Source: Brachypodius melanocephalos
Lineage: Eukaryota > Chordata > Aves > Passeriformes > Pycnonotidae
Assembly (NCBI GenBank): GCA_013398615.1
Contig: VZSR01001459.1
Location: 4,778,648-4,842,647, forward strand
Direction: 5' to 3'
Length of the DNA: 64,000 bases
A program made the translations under genes and the position numbers. How positions within the stretch are numbered: the first letter of the stretch is position 1; every line of letters begins with the position of its first letter. The notes under the pieces are model-generated. The model was not told where the DNA came from, did not search any database, and saw only the letters and a list, made by a program, of their open reading frames with translations. Below are positions 1 to 13,700 of this stretch, piece by piece.

Positions 1-2044
1 CCAAAACTCAGATCTGGTCAACTGAAGTACTTTGATTTTGATGCGTTACACTGTCTTTTTCGTGTGTATAAATTTTGCAACACAGTATTTTTTTCAAGCA
101 AAACTGTTCATTTTGAAAACTCAGAGCAAGGATTTTGACAATGTAATAAATTTCTGTAGAGAACATGTCATCCTTCCTGTCTACAATTATGTGAGACAAA
201 TCAAAGCTTTAAGGGAGAAACACACATGTCCAATAATAGTTCTTTGGGACTTTCCAGCTGCACAATTTAATATATTATTTCAATTTTAATAGAAAAGGGA
301 AGGGCTAATATAGACCCATGTATTTTGAGAATCAATGGCAATTCCTCTTGGGGCTCAGTCAGCTGATCTCTTGTTGGTGGGAGGGGAAGATGGACCTTCT
401 GCTGTCCCAACAGCATTTGGGGGAATTCTCAAGAACATCTCCCACCACTAACTCCATTGACAGGAGGCTTCAGAATGATGTGGCTGATGGCACCACTGTC
501 ACAGTCCCAGTGGGACATGTGGCTTTACCTACTGAAGAGTGAAGAAATGTTAGAGGCATTTGAATGCAGAGGCAAAACTGAGGAGCCAGCAGCTCTGCAG
601 CCTTGGTTCTATGCAGGTTCCTCATTGCAGTTGGAAAGGTAAGGAAGATGCACTGGTCAGGCTAGCAGCTCTTGGGAAGAAATAGGATTCACAAGATGAT
701 CTTTGAAGAAATGCCAGGTCTTGGAGAGTACAGGTTTGTCCAGAGCCTCCTGATGGGTGCTGCTGTTTTCCTCCAGAAGCAACAGGCACCTGTGTATCAG
801 GGCAGAGGGGACAGGAGTGAGTGCACCCTACCAAAGGTGTGTTCCCAAATGGAGAGGAGCCTCTTGTCCCTTGGGGGGGACCATGCCCATGTGCAGTGCT
901 GTGTTCAGTACTGGTGTTGTAGCTGTTATTAATGAGAGAACATTCCTGGCTATCAGAAAGTGGTCAAAGTATGTGGGGAGGAGGGGCAGAGCTGCAAATG
1001 TTTCTGAAGCTGCCCTTGAAGATACGTGTTGGTGGCCATGGGTTTTTGTGTCATTTACTGCTGCATATTATAAATACCAATAAATGTGAAGAGAAGTGTT
1101 AAATCATATTGGCTCTGGCACAGCGTTGTGTTCTGGTGGTACAAGGATGCTTGATGAAGTCTCTGCAATAAAATATTTTCATTTTATTGAGCTACACATC
1201 AATAACTGCTTGATGGCAAACAAAAAGTATCTGACTGCTGCTTCTGAGTCCACATGGTAAACGGAACAGATGCAAGTGGGTTTTCATTTTAGTGTTGTGT
1301 GCTGAGCTTCAGACTTCAGAAGAAACAGTGCCGTCCAAACCTTTTTGCATTCTGTATTTTGCCATTTTACTCTCAGCAAAAACCTGTCGTCTCCATGTCA
1401 TTCTATCACAGATAACTCATTGCTTGACATTTTAGCAATATTTCTAAGGAAACGTTTTGTCCCCAGCAGCATAAACGCTGTGAACTAGGATTTATGTGTT
1501 GTAAATCAAGACCTGGTACTCTCTACTGCGAATAACATTTTGCCTTGAATAAAAGCTCAATGTGCATAGGTCAGGTGACTACAGCATCCTGCCCTCTGCA
1601 CCACAGGATTTGTCTTGGAATGAGTGTGATGAATTAACTGTTTGGAACACAGCCTCTGTGTATGTAGTTGTTTTATGGTTGCTTGGGTGACTCCCTAATA
1701 CTCATGCAATGTAAATCAAATCTGTCTTGCTGGCTCAGTGGTACTTTGAATGTAGACAGTAACAGAATTTGTCTTCTTAGAAACTGTCTTGTTTATTAGC
1801 ATAAATTGACTATTAAAATGAATTGTTTGCGTAGATAAAGAAAAATGTGACAACTGATCAGTTTAAGACAAGTAGACATTGATTTTGTGTAAATCTAGTC
1901 CATATTTTGTGACTATAAAGCAATACAGGGTTGGATGAAAAGAAATTGCATCTTTAATGTGTGTGTTTGCCTTAGCCATATTAAGTTAAAGTAAAATCTT
2001 GCCATTGCCCTGCTGCAATATAGGATACATCTATATATAGATCC
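1..2044. other. Non-coding region, no gene recognised
   Basis: No recognisable coding exon. AATAAA hexamers on the plus strand lie at 1079, 1167 and 1548. The first is followed about 45 bp later by a GT-rich stretch (1124-1141), the arrangement of a polyadenylation site, but no gene body can be tied to it. Confidence 0.6.
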
Positions 2045-2126
2045 AGTGGCTGACATCCCTGCTTATGGAAGGGCGATTGGAACTAGATCTTTAAAGTGCC
2101 TTTCAACCCAAGACATTCTGTGATAG
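2045..2126 (+). mobile_element. CR1 LINE fragment, 3' end
   Basis: The fragment has the characteristic CR1 tail: a GACATCCCTGC segment, then GGAACTAGATCTTTAAAG, then CTTTCAACCCAAGACATTCTG. It is truncated at the 5' end, as most avian CR1 copies are, and diverged. No ORF remains. Confidence 0.85.
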
Positions 2127-5100
2127 ATTATATATTTTTTTACATATATGTAGAGAAAATGTATGTTCTAACTCATACACGTGCGTACACACATACAGAA
2201 ATTAAGTAGAGAGCACATGTGTAGAAATGACTTTGAAGTGTCTGGCTTTGAAGTGTCACCTCTGAGTTTGACATCTGAACCAAACCTTAATGTCACAAGA
2301 TTTCACTCTTCTGCTGGTGTGTGGATGTGCCAATAGTAGACTGCATTAGATAAGGCTGGATTAAATCTCATCAGTGCTGTACAGGTCATCAGCAATATGG
2401 GTTGGCCGTGGTTGCCCTCCATGCCCTGCTATTCACATTTCTTTTTGCCTGGATGCTTCCTTGCATCCTTAACAGTAAGCTCTGAATGGGCATCATCAAG
2501 ACCTTTTCTGACCTGGCTATAGAGTGAGCTCTATATTTAGGATCATGCATCATGGATGTGTGCAGACATCCCAGCATTGCTGTCATGATGTATGTGGTCC
2601 CTAAAGTTCTGTATTTAAAGCTATTGGGTAGCCCAGGGAAGCTGGGCAGCAGATTTTACATGCATCTGTGCCTTGCATCCCTGCATTTTGTGTACAAAAG
2701 CAGCATTAGCTCTGTGGACTGTTTCTGCAATGTGAAGTGGTGCTGGACTTTAATACTGGTCCTGGGGGTGTGTGGAGCCACACAATACTCAGGGCCATTT
2801 GCAAATGTGGAGAGGTGCCTCAGCACCTTGCTCAGGGCCCAGATACATTGTCTCTTCTTGTGGTACAAAAATCCCATCACAGGGAATTAGAGTGTTTAGT
2901 TCTTCATTGTGTGGTTGAACCAGTTAAGCTGCACTTGGTTTATCCACGTGCCCAGATATCTCGATGAATTCATCCTGCCCTACAGCATCTGCACATTCTG
3001 CTGAAAATTAGATTTATGTTTTTAAATTTCCAGGGAAAAAAAAATCCAAGTAAACAGAATTGAGCAATTGATCTGGATTAATGGGGACCAACTCTATTAG
3101 CCTAATACAACACTAATCTGATTCCAAACTGTTAACATATTAAAGCTCCTTAATTATATGTTTGTTTGACACAATGTGGTAATCCTGTACCATTTAGGGT
3201 ATATTGTCACAGCTCTTGACTTGCAGTGCCTCACCATTGATAAAAACACAATTAAAACTCTTCAGTGTGAGTTAGGCACTAACTTCACCCTTTGCTATAT
3301 TGAAATGTGGCTTGTTGTAAGGGCTGCCAAGCATCCTCCCTGCTTTATAGAAACAGTCACCACCTCTGTTTCATGCATGAAAGCAAGGGGCAGGAAAGGC
3401 TGGTGTTTGCTTTTGCAAGGAATGGGTGTCTGAGCTGGGAATTTAATCCAGAGCTCCTGAGGAGGAGGTCTGGAATTACTTCTAGATTAAATATAGCACT
3501 TTGATATATTTGGGCAGTCTTCTGGTGTTGTGCAGTATTTTCTATCTGGTCTGGATGCAGCAATGTTCCAAAAAGTGAAAAGCTTCCTCACATCTGCTCA
3601 CTGTGAAGAGTGGGATAATGACATGCAAAATCAAGGCAGAGCACAAGCCCTCTTTGCTTGTTTGAGCCAGGCACTGACAGAGGAGGAGACGCCTTCCTGG
3701 GAAAAACAGCTCAGCCCTTTCTGAGGCTCCCAGGCCTGATCCTGGGCTTGTGCAGAAGCTGCTGCCCTGGTCCATGGTGGGAGCACGACCAAACCTGGGA
3801 CATTTCTGCCTCACTCACTGTGAATTTCTGTGGTGTTTTACGTTTTTCACAGCAGAATCCTTGTGCAGAGTACAGCATCTGTGTGACTCTGCAGAGAACC
3901 ACAGAGAGGGGAGAGATTGGTGATCAATGAACTGAAAACACCAAGGTCACTGTCGAAGGTCTCACTAGAACAGTTCAGCTCATATGCCTGTCCTAATACC
4001 ACAGGTAGCACCTCTGCTTTTCAGACTGTGAAAATCTCTACTGTCCCAGATTGCAAGGGTTTTTTTGACATCTTGTACAATACTCTTGAGATTATTCATT
4101 GCTGTTAGGCAAGGTTGGTCTGCAAATTTTACATAACATCAAAGAAATCAATATGGATTGGAGACGTTTTTACTCAAAGCTTTCCTTTGAATTGGAGATT
4201 TTCAGATTTTTAAATGCAACTGTAAATCTTGAAGCACTTCTTGCAGCCTTGGTATGAAGATTTTAACTTAAACTTGATACGGGGCTTTGGTGGCTAACTA
4301 AAGTGAAAATATTCCTGATATGGATGCCATGTAAAGTGACGCCTTGAAAACAAAGTAAAACATTTCTGGTTTTGTGTCTTTCTCTTGGGCTCAACATCTT
4401 CAAGACCTAATCTAAAAAAAAAAAATTAAAAAAAAAAATTCAGATTCCAGGGATTAATTTATATGAAGATAAGAACAGCATCCTCTTTGACCCCATGTGC
4501 TGTGATGGTGCCTTCAGTTGACATTATAGTGACAGTCTGAAAGAATATCATGACATGAGGACCTGCCAGATGGATGCTATGAGTTCTGAGGTGTTTGACA
4601 AGGCTCTGACATTGGGATGGATAATCAGAGGGATAGAGAAGAGGAACAGAAAGTCCTGATTTTCATATGATTTTGAAGGTTTCAAGGCCACTAAATCTTT
4701 TCACTCAGCAGGGCTGTGCTTGCTTCAGCTGAAGGACCTGGGGCTTATCGACCAGTAAGGGAGGTCTGTTCCCAGTTAGAGACATTTGCAAGCATGGCAG
4801 CTCAAATGAGAATAAATAGAGAGTTTTGAGTCCCTCCGGGAGTGTGTTTCATATGCTGAGGCAGCGTCCAGATGCTGCAAGAATACTTCCTCATTGATCA
4901 TCTTCAAAGTGTGGCAATGTCTGTAGGCACTGACAGTGGCAGCATTCCCAGTGCTGGTGCTGGGTGCTGGTTTTGTGTATCCCTGCTCCATGCATGACAT
5001 TTCACTGGGAGCCTGGGATAGATTATCTCCTGGGATAACTTTTTTTTTTTTCAAAAGTTCTGTAGCTGATGCAGAAGTATTAGTAACTCATGCCTTCTCT

Positions 5101-5359
5101 CTAGTTCTTACATTGATTGTTAAATGCCATGCATGTGTGTCAAGATATGAGACTGAAAGGATTATATTCCCTACCCTATCTGAGTAGGTTTTCTTTCTGT
5201 TGCTCCCAGTTTTTGGGCAGCACCATTTGCTTGGACAGCAGGATAAGTAACAGAGCTTTTTACAGTTGTCACTTAGCTTTTTCCAATACACTCTTTTAAC
5301 TTTCATGTCTTATACCTTGTTTTACACATCTGGGAGCTAACCAGTCTTCAGCTGGAATT
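2127..5359. other. Non-coding region, nothing recognised apart from A/T runs
   Basis: The sequence is AT-rich and without recognisable exons or repeats. It contains a double A-run (4414-4438) and a T-run near 5040. The short frames present are unrelated to any family I know. Confidence 0.6.
4414..4438 (+). repeat. A-run pair
   Basis: Two adjacent A-runs separated by TT. This is simple low-complexity sequence. Confidence 0.9.
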
Positions 5360-6055
5360 GTGGGGCTGACCCAAACCATTTTCCCTCTGGAAATCTAGAC
5401 CATAATTGCTCAGTGGGGTTTTTTTGACAGTACAGCAAATTTTGGAATAGTAGATTTCCCTATGGGCTAGGGCACACGTGGGTCCCCTTGTTCAGAGACA
5501 TCACATGGCACCCTCAATCCCCCACATCCCTCATGGGAACAGGACTTAAACTTCCCATTTTGGTTGGGTTCTCTTTTTCTGTAAGGTGACAGGCTGTTGG
5601 AGTGACTGTAAACACAGGGGAGGTAACCAGAGACACCTGAACGGGAACAGAGACAAACAGCATGCGGTTTTGGAGGGGAAAGTGCCGATCTTTTCTGGTT
5701 ATATGGGTGGTACGTGTGACAGTCGTCCCCGTGTGCGATAAACAGGCTGATGGAGCCGCGTTTTGGGATCAGATCTGCGTTGATCAAGAAGTTGGTGACA
5801 CCTGGTGGCGGGCGCTGGCCAAACCCGGGCTCTGCCGCCTGACCCAGATTCAGCCCTTTGAATGGGCTGCTGCAGAATTAAAGCTGTTTTCTGACAAGGG
5901 CAAAATGCTCCACGTCTGAGTTACTGTTTTCCGAGGTTTTGTAGGGATAAAACCCGTTTGAGGTAGTTTTGTGGAGGGGCAGGAGCATCTCGACTCTGCC
6001 GGGCTTCCAGGTCTGCACAGGCAGGATCCTGTCCCTGACACCATCTATGCCTTTG
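5360..6055. other. CpG-dense block of uncertain identity; candidate old ERV LTR or promoter island
   Basis: The core (about 5655-5850) carries roughly a dozen CpG dinucleotides in 190 bp, while the flanks have almost none. An LTR-like layout is possible: a TGTGGGG start near 5360 and an AATTAAA polyadenylation-like signal near 5875, followed by a T/G-rich tract. However, I could not define TG...CA ends or a target-site duplication. Two overlapping frames (5467-5787 - and 5662-5919 +) have no recognisable similarity, and neither resembles the alternative first exon of SYNPR. It could equally be a small CpG island of an unannotated transcript. The boundaries are rough. Confidence 0.3.
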
Positions 6056-9000
6056 CCTTGCTGCTTGGATTTGGCAGATCCCCTCGTCTCACATCACCTG
6101 GAGTGTGTTATCTGTGAAGGATGAGAAATTTGGGGAAGAACGCACTGTAACAGAGGTCAAGTACAACTGGCTTCTTATCTGGTGTACTTTGGAGAAAATA
6201 AATGCCATTTCTACGTATCAGAATTCTCAAGTTTTGTATCACTGGTGAGTATGTGGATCATCTTAGACAGGGAACCAATTAAAAATAATACAATAGCATG
6301 CTTGCATTAATCTATACCTGCTGTACTTGCCAGAGTCTAACTTGGAAGAAAACCTTTACCTGTTAGGGAATTTTTGGAGTCAGTGACCCTTTCTGTTGTA
6401 AAGGCCCTGCCTGCACCCAGGTGGAGCCTGCCAGGATGGTGCACATATGGAGCAGTGCTTTGGGATGTGCAGCCACCACTGTTCAGGGTGGTGTTCACCA
6501 CCAGCCAAAGAGCGACTCAGCCAGGCTGCACTCGGGATCCTTGTGCATCTCAAAGAGTAAAATGTACAGTCCCAAAATGCTGTAAAATGAAAACCAATTA
6601 AAAGATCTTTGAAGATTTCTTTAAAGCGACTTTTCATCCCTTACACTCACATCTCCAGACATGTAGCAGCATTATATCAGACAAACAACCTGAAAGGCTT
6701 CTCAGGAAGATTGCTGCTGTCCTTCCCCAGTGATGGCTTTATTGCAAGAGATGAACTATAAAACATTTCTTTGACAGCCTAAGATCCCAGTGTTTTAAAT
6801 TCAGAGAAACAGAGACTTTTCCAAAATCCTGTCAGTTCAGCTGTACTAAGGTGTCTTTTCATACATAGTTTAATATTTTGGAAGACTTTCATGCTCAGTT
6901 TAGTTAGTTTCCTCCAACTGAATTTGGATTTTGCTTGTTGACTAAGTGTTTCTTCCCCAAACTGCCTGAGGCATCAAGTTGATCTTGACAGAAATGCTGA
7001 AGTAAACATTTTTATTTGGTAACTGTGATTGTTCAGAGCTGCACCACTGGTGCCAAACTGTTACTCTCTATGACAGCTCATTATCTCCCTGTTTCCCAGT
7101 TCTTTACATATCTTTTTGTTTATTCTGGTGGGCTGAAAATAGATGTGTGTCCGTTTCTGTGTGTATTGCTGTTTTCTGCACAGCAGTGAAACCATGTTTA
7201 TTAAGTGTATAACATCTTGTGTAGGTTAAGTGGTGCTGAGGCCAGTGGGGAGGCATGTCCTGGTATAAGTTTACTTTGTGAAGTCCAGGATATTATTTAT
7301 ATATCTATGTATATATAAAAACCATAAGGTATATGCTTTTTGTTTTAACATACATACACATTTATAATAGTGTGTGAGCAGCTCAGCCTGTGAATGGGTG
7401 AAGATGACCACTGGTTCCAGTCAAGCTGGAACCTGTATACCTGCCAGAAAAAGTCAAAAAAGAGCATTCCTGGTCTAAACACTTAGAGATGTCTTTGTGA
7501 TCTCATCTGGCTTCTGGACAGTAACATTTTCCACTCTGGGTGACTTTTTAAAGAACACACTGGCCAAGTGTATCTGCTGTAATCATGGGTCATTGTTGGA
7601 ATTGCTGTAATCTTTTTGGAACTGTTCTGAATCTGTATTAGAGATTTCTTTTTAATGTTTCATCTTTAATAAAGGTGAAAATACTAAGCACTGAAACTTG
7701 TTACCACTGAAACTTGTTTCTATACTGTATTATTCAGATGGAATATGAAGATCTAAAACCCCATGTTTAATTAGTAGTTTGTCCCAATTTTAGTTTGTCT
7801 GGGAGATGGCCTTTCAGGCACATGTCAGGAAGATGGAGCAGAGGGAGAACTGTTATTTCCTTCTCTGGTTTGTGTTTCACTATGCATTGCTGCAGCTGGG
7901 TCACCTTGGCAATTGGGAATTTCCTGATTTTGCCCAGGTAGCTGTATTCATGTTGGATCTCATAAAATCTTGACAAAAGCAAATTAAAAAGTGTCAGTTC
8001 TTTTTTCTTACATTTTAGGGGGAACAGTGATGGGATCATAATTGCAGAGACTTTTCCAGGTCATGTGATTATGCCACATGGATGGAGGACTCCAAATACA
8101 GGATTTTTCATAAAACATCTCTCAGCTTGAACAGCTCATGCATCATCACCAGGTTGATGAAAGTCAGTATTTTAAATGCTTTTAAAATATTTTTGAGGAA
8201 CAATGTTGCATTTTTATCTGTGACCTGGGATAACCTTGATTGTGATCTTGTAACCAAGCAAGTAGCTATTTTTATGTGTAAGCAGAGTCCATAATCAGAT
8301 CAACAGATTATGGCATATTTGGAAAAAGAATCAAAGCAAACCAAACACCAGATATCTGGCCTTATGTAGGCAACAAACTTGTCTTGTCACCCTCATGAGA
8401 AATAGGGCTAGAGCCCTGGAGAGCTGCAGGTCTCCCTACAGGTGTGGTTTAGAAACCACTTCAGAAAGGCATCAGTTGTGGCAGGTGCTGCAAAATGCCA
8501 CTGCAGGGGAAGGATGTCCTGCTCTCAGGGCATCCAAATATCTCTACCCTGAGCAGACTCCAGATGCAACAGGTTGCTCTTGTCTACCAAGCCTTGATCA
8601 AAGGGATTCTGACCTTGCAAGGCACTGGACTGAGAAGCTCCACTAACATGATCTGCCTGGGTCTCGAGCCCTTAGGGTGATGCTTTTTGAAGTAGTAATG
8701 TGATTATTTAGTCAGATAGGAAACATTATTTATCTCAAAGCTCCAAGATAACAGATGCACAGTTTCATGTGCTACAGATGTGTGTGATGGTGAATCAGGG
8801 CCTTGGAAAGCTTTCAAACAGCTTTGGTGCTGGTGGTCATGCACTACACAAGCTTGTGACAGAACCCTGTTTTCCCTGCATGCCTTGGTGGAGTGAGAAT
8901 GGCAGGGAAAGTTCAAGTGGATGTCTGCAGGTTGTTAAGAAACTTACTTGCTTCTCCTTAATTCTGTTTTGTTTATGTTTATTTGCAATGAATTTCACCA

Positions 9001-9673
9001 GTGAAGAAAACAATGAATAATTTTATGAAAATACTGCCAGTTATTCCAGGCCAGAATATTCTTTCCTAAATCTAATTATCTCAGAAGTGCTGGGCTTTTG
9101 CCTTCAGTGAGCTGGAGTCATTATATTCTGTATGTATCCATTGTCATAAAAATGCTGACAAAAGAATTTGCCAAAACAGCATTTGCTTGCATAAATTTAG
9201 CATATAAAAACCTACTTGTGATGAAGTTGAATACAAGAAAAAGCTATTTGCTATGAGGAGCACTGGCCCCCATTTGCTGTACCATCGGTTATAGCTCCAG
9301 TATCAGAGACAACCGAAAGTATTCCTGTGCATGGATTAGTGCATATTTATGTATACTGTATGGCAAGAGTGGTATTTAATGATTTTTTAAATAGTGTGGA
9401 AGGGGCTTGGGTTGCTGCAGTGAGACACAGAGATGCTGAGGAGAAAGGTCTTACTGCCAATCACCTCTCCTCTGGGATACTCCTCCCTTCTGGGATCAAA
9501 ATCCTGTGCTTGGCAGCAGCTGTGGAGTCATCAGGATTTTAGAAACCCAAGATTTTGCATGGTTTTGTCCTGTAGTATCCAAAATGTGGCAAAAGTCTCA
9601 GTCCCCATTCCTTTGCCTGTTCACCTATTGCCACAGTTTATTTGCCCATCCTCAATGCACATGCTGTCTGTGG

Positions 9674-9770
9674 TGTAAGAATATGGAAAAAGAAGAAAAA
9701 AAAAAAAAAAAAGGCAAAAAAAAATCCAAAACACAAACTAAACCGACCAAACAAAACAAAAACCAGAAAA
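9674..9770 (+). repeat. A-rich low-complexity stretch
   Basis: It includes a 17-A run (9696-9712) and a following 9-A run, then an A/C-rich tract with repeated AAAC units. The Lys-rich frames across it are artefacts of composition. Confidence 0.9.
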
Positions 9771-12700
9771 GAAATATGGGGAAGTTTAAAGGCTCAGCCT
9801 TATATTGAATGTGCACAGCTCTCAGACTCATTTCAGTCCTCTTGCTCCAGTCACAAGGCGAGCTGTGCATGGAGATAATTCCATGTGAAGAGAATTTATG
9901 TTTATCTGGAGAACTCCAACCACCCTGATAATTCAAGGCAGGTACAAAGGGATCAATGCAGATGTTCAGAGGTGAGTGAGGGGGCAGCCAGATCTTCAGC
10001 AGCGAAGACTGGTGGAACATGAGCAACTGTGGGTAAAAAGCAGGATTGTGTCCAGCCATTCCTCAACATGTGTGTATATTTGGAATGATGATGCTGGAAG
10101 CCTGGCCCAGAGGGGGCTGTCCTCATGGATGGAGAGTACAAAAGGAACAAATGTGTCTTTTGCTGATGCAGCCCAGATCCAATGCTGTTATCTCAGATAA
10201 ATGCTGTAACAGACTGAGCTCAGCTGCTGGCATGGCTGCTGCTGCTTGTAAGGTAGAGATAGGTTAGAGAAAGCCAAACTCTTCTAAACTGGCTCTGCCC
10301 CAGCATGGTTCACAGCTTTGAGGGTGCAGATGTCCTGGGCAGACCATGCAGGCAATGCCTTTTCCTGAGAGCTGCTCATCTTGGAAACCCCTGAGAAGAA
10401 CCAGGTGTACAGGCAGCATAGATGGAAGCTGAAGGATAACTCTAGAGTGGAATTGACACAAGGAATGTTTGCTGAGAACTCTTTAATGAACTTCACTGTC
10501 TGTTCTTCATGGGCTCTGCAGTGACTACAGCTTTGTAACTCACTTAGGAGACTTCTGTTGCTTTTAATAGACTTTCATTCTGTGCTCCTTGGTGTTCCAA
10601 GCTATTTTATTACCCAGTTGTCTTCAGTGCCAGGGGAACGATGCAAAATCACTGCCATCAAGAGGTGAACAGTGACATTCCTGGGCGTAGCAAATTATCC
10701 CACACCAAGCTATCTGTGTGTGCCAAAAGCACCTCATGCTGTGCATATTGTGAGAGTCAGAAAAGTCAGAAGTGAGTTTAAAAAGCTACTTCAGAAGCCC
10801 CATCTGGAGTCCATCACAAGGAAAGCATCATTCTGGTGCTCCTCGTTTGGTGCTCCTTTTCCCAGCAGGTAAAAGGGGATGCAGGCAGGGATGGTACAGC
10901 ATGCCCATGGTCTGGCAGGTAGCATGATACCATCTGCATCCCAACTGCCACAGGTTTGCTCTTCAAAACTCTGTCACTGTTTCATTTTCCTGGGCTTTTC
11001 ATGGTAAGTGCCTCTCTGCATTGCCAGCTTTTCATGGCTCGACTGGCAAAGCAGTACCTGGGGAGATGCTCCCTGAAGTCAGACTGGTGCTGCAGAAGTC
11101 CTGTGTGTAATCCCACACTCACACCTTGGGAAACTTGCCCCTGGATATTCTATATCAATTCAGGTTAAGGAAATTATAATTTAAAATATTTTTTCCTTGT
11201 TACCTGTGTTTTGACATTGTTCTGTATGGTTTCATTTCAGTCTTCATAGTTATTAAAAGCATTTTAGTCTGTTTTCTCAGTGAGTACACAAATGGTCCCT
11301 TACAGTAGAATTTAAAGCAAAGCATATGTTTTCTGTTCCATGTTTGTTTAAGCAACTGTGACAAATTCCCTGGCTTTACAGGTGCATTCCCTTCTTTCCT
11401 GGAGTGCTTCAAATGAGTTTTCTTCTCACTGCTGATGATCAGAAAACTCCTATTCGTCTCCCAAATGCTACACTCCTTTCCTTGCCTGTGAACCCTGCTG
11501 TTGCTGTCTGGCACCTGTGGGCTGATGTGGGCTAAGGAGGTGTTAAGCTGAGCAGCCACCCCAGAGGTGAGGTGTGGCTGTGTGACACACTTCAGTCTTC
11601 AATTCATATGTCTCCCAGATAGATACACATAATAATGTGCTTGATAACAAATTCTGATTTATGAAAGTAGAACAAAACTGCAGACTGATAAATGGGCAAA
11701 GCAGTACAGCGATTGTAAAGGACTTTTTTACTTGGCATTACAAGTAACCTTCAGTTCTTCCCTTTGGGTCAAGGTGGAGTCTCCTTCCCTTAGTTTAAGA
11801 TGAAGTTTCTTCCTTGTATTTTCTAGAGGTTGCAGCACGTACCACCTTCTTCTGTATGGAGAAGGAAATGACCTGGGCAGAAAAAAAAAAAAGCCAAGTC
11901 CTGCACCATCTCTGACAAAAATGCAGCACTTGTACCTATTTCAGAGTTTTTTCCTGCATTTGTATATTGAACAGTCCTGGTTTCTCACTCTCTCCTCCCC
12001 TTTTCCTAAGTGTCACCTGACACAGGTGATTTCTGAGAGGGAAGAGAGGGCATTGTGAGGTGGAACCTTGGGCAGACCCCATTTGCCCTGTTGCAAGATG
12101 CCCTGGGTGAGTGCTTAGTGCTGTACCACGATTGTCATATTTCTCTCCAGGTTCCAGCCCATTGCTGAGGTAGTGCAGAACAGCGTGAGGCATGTGTGTA
12201 ACATTTATGAGATGATACAAATTGCTCTTGACCTGGAATGATACATTTCACAGACACAGAGGAGTGTTTTCTTGATTAGGTAGATTTAATTTTCTTGTAT
12301 GAATTTGTACTGTCAGGGCATTTCTTCCAGCTTTCCTTTGACAGGGAGGATGTGTTCATGATGCTGGACTGCCACTGAGAAATCTGGGCTCAGTTCTTGG
12401 CTGGGTCACAAGACTTTATGAGATGCTGGCAAGCAGTTCCTTCTTGTGCCTTGGCTGTGAATGAGAAGATCTTTTGTTTTTCTATCAGGAGCTCAAGGCT
12501 GTTCCTTTTAATAATGCACCAGCCTCAATGCTGATGTAAATAAGGCTTTCTTTGCATACTTCTGTGCAGTAGTTTGATGCCTTAAGGAACCTATAAATGA
12601 AACAACATGCACTTTCAAGATAATATTAGTAGAGGAGGTAATATAAAGGTTGATCTTTATTGGAGGCCTCCAGGGGCAGATATGGAAAATGTCCACAAAA

Positions 12701-13544
12701 GCCCACCCAGAAAGGGTGAATATAGTTTCTTTAAATTTAGCATAATCGACAGGAATTCCCAATTAGAAGCACAGGTGATGAGGTAATTCCCCCTTCTGGT
12801 TCAGTCCTTTTCTGGAGCCCCCCTCCCCTTGGTAATGGCTGTATTTTGTTCATTACAAAGTGCCTCGAAGAGCTGTTCTCTACCTTGGTAGCCAGGGACC
12901 CTTGGAAGGTGTTTTGTCTTTCTGCCTAGGGTAAGAGCATGAAAGACTACTGGGAAAATTAGCCAGTAATACAATAATAGGCCACAAATATATGTGTAAA
13001 GAATACAGAGAATATATAAAAGAAAAAGGCTAAAATCAGCACGGCATGAGTTTGATCCATCATTTCCAATTACTCCAGATTTTTCAGTCTTTTTTTTATG
13101 AGCAGCTTTATCCTGTCTCACATTTTCATTCTACTTTACCTAACAGTGATGATGAAGAAGTGATACACGTGGTGATAAAGTACTTTCAGGGTGAGCTGGG
13201 GTGAAGAGTTTATCTGTTGCAAGTCTCCTCTCTTGTAATCCTGAAAGGTTAGTTGGAGCACTAAGAGGACTCTTTCTTTCTATTGGAGGCAGTGTTCAGC
13301 TCATAAATATTTGTGTTTCATCACCATATCTATGAAAATCTCGAAGGCTGTTATACTCTGTTGGTTCTGTCCACACTGACTGTAAAATTTTAATTGGTTT
13401 TACTTCTGGTGCTTGTTAACCCCAATGTAATGTTGAGTTCCAGGGGAGATGAAATCCCTTCTGAAATTTTGGAAATAGTTGTTTAAATAGAGGCATGTAT
13501 TTTGTGATTAATTTTTTCAAGACAAACTGTTTTCTGCTCTTTGC

Positions 13545-13700
13545 AGGGGAAAAGCCTCCCACTGCCTTTATGCATATCCTTAATTCAGCCAATGTGTTTA
13601 CAAGGACTGAGCTTTAAAATCAAAGCGCCATCAGGACTCAGCTGTTAACTTTGCCTGCAATGACAAGATTGTTAAATAACTGTTGTTATTTGTGCTGTAA
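13545..13700. promoter_or_regulatory. Candidate conserved non-coding element
   Basis: A low-CpG block with motifs such as TTATGCATATCC, TTAATTCAGCC and GTTAAATAACTGTTG and no repeat similarity. It has the look of a vertebrate conserved enhancer. No alignment was possible, so this is a judgement from texture. Confidence 0.25.

Noticed and set aside
9642..9878. Lys-rich frames resembling a basic nuclear protein tail
   Set aside because: They come from an A-rich low-complexity tract.
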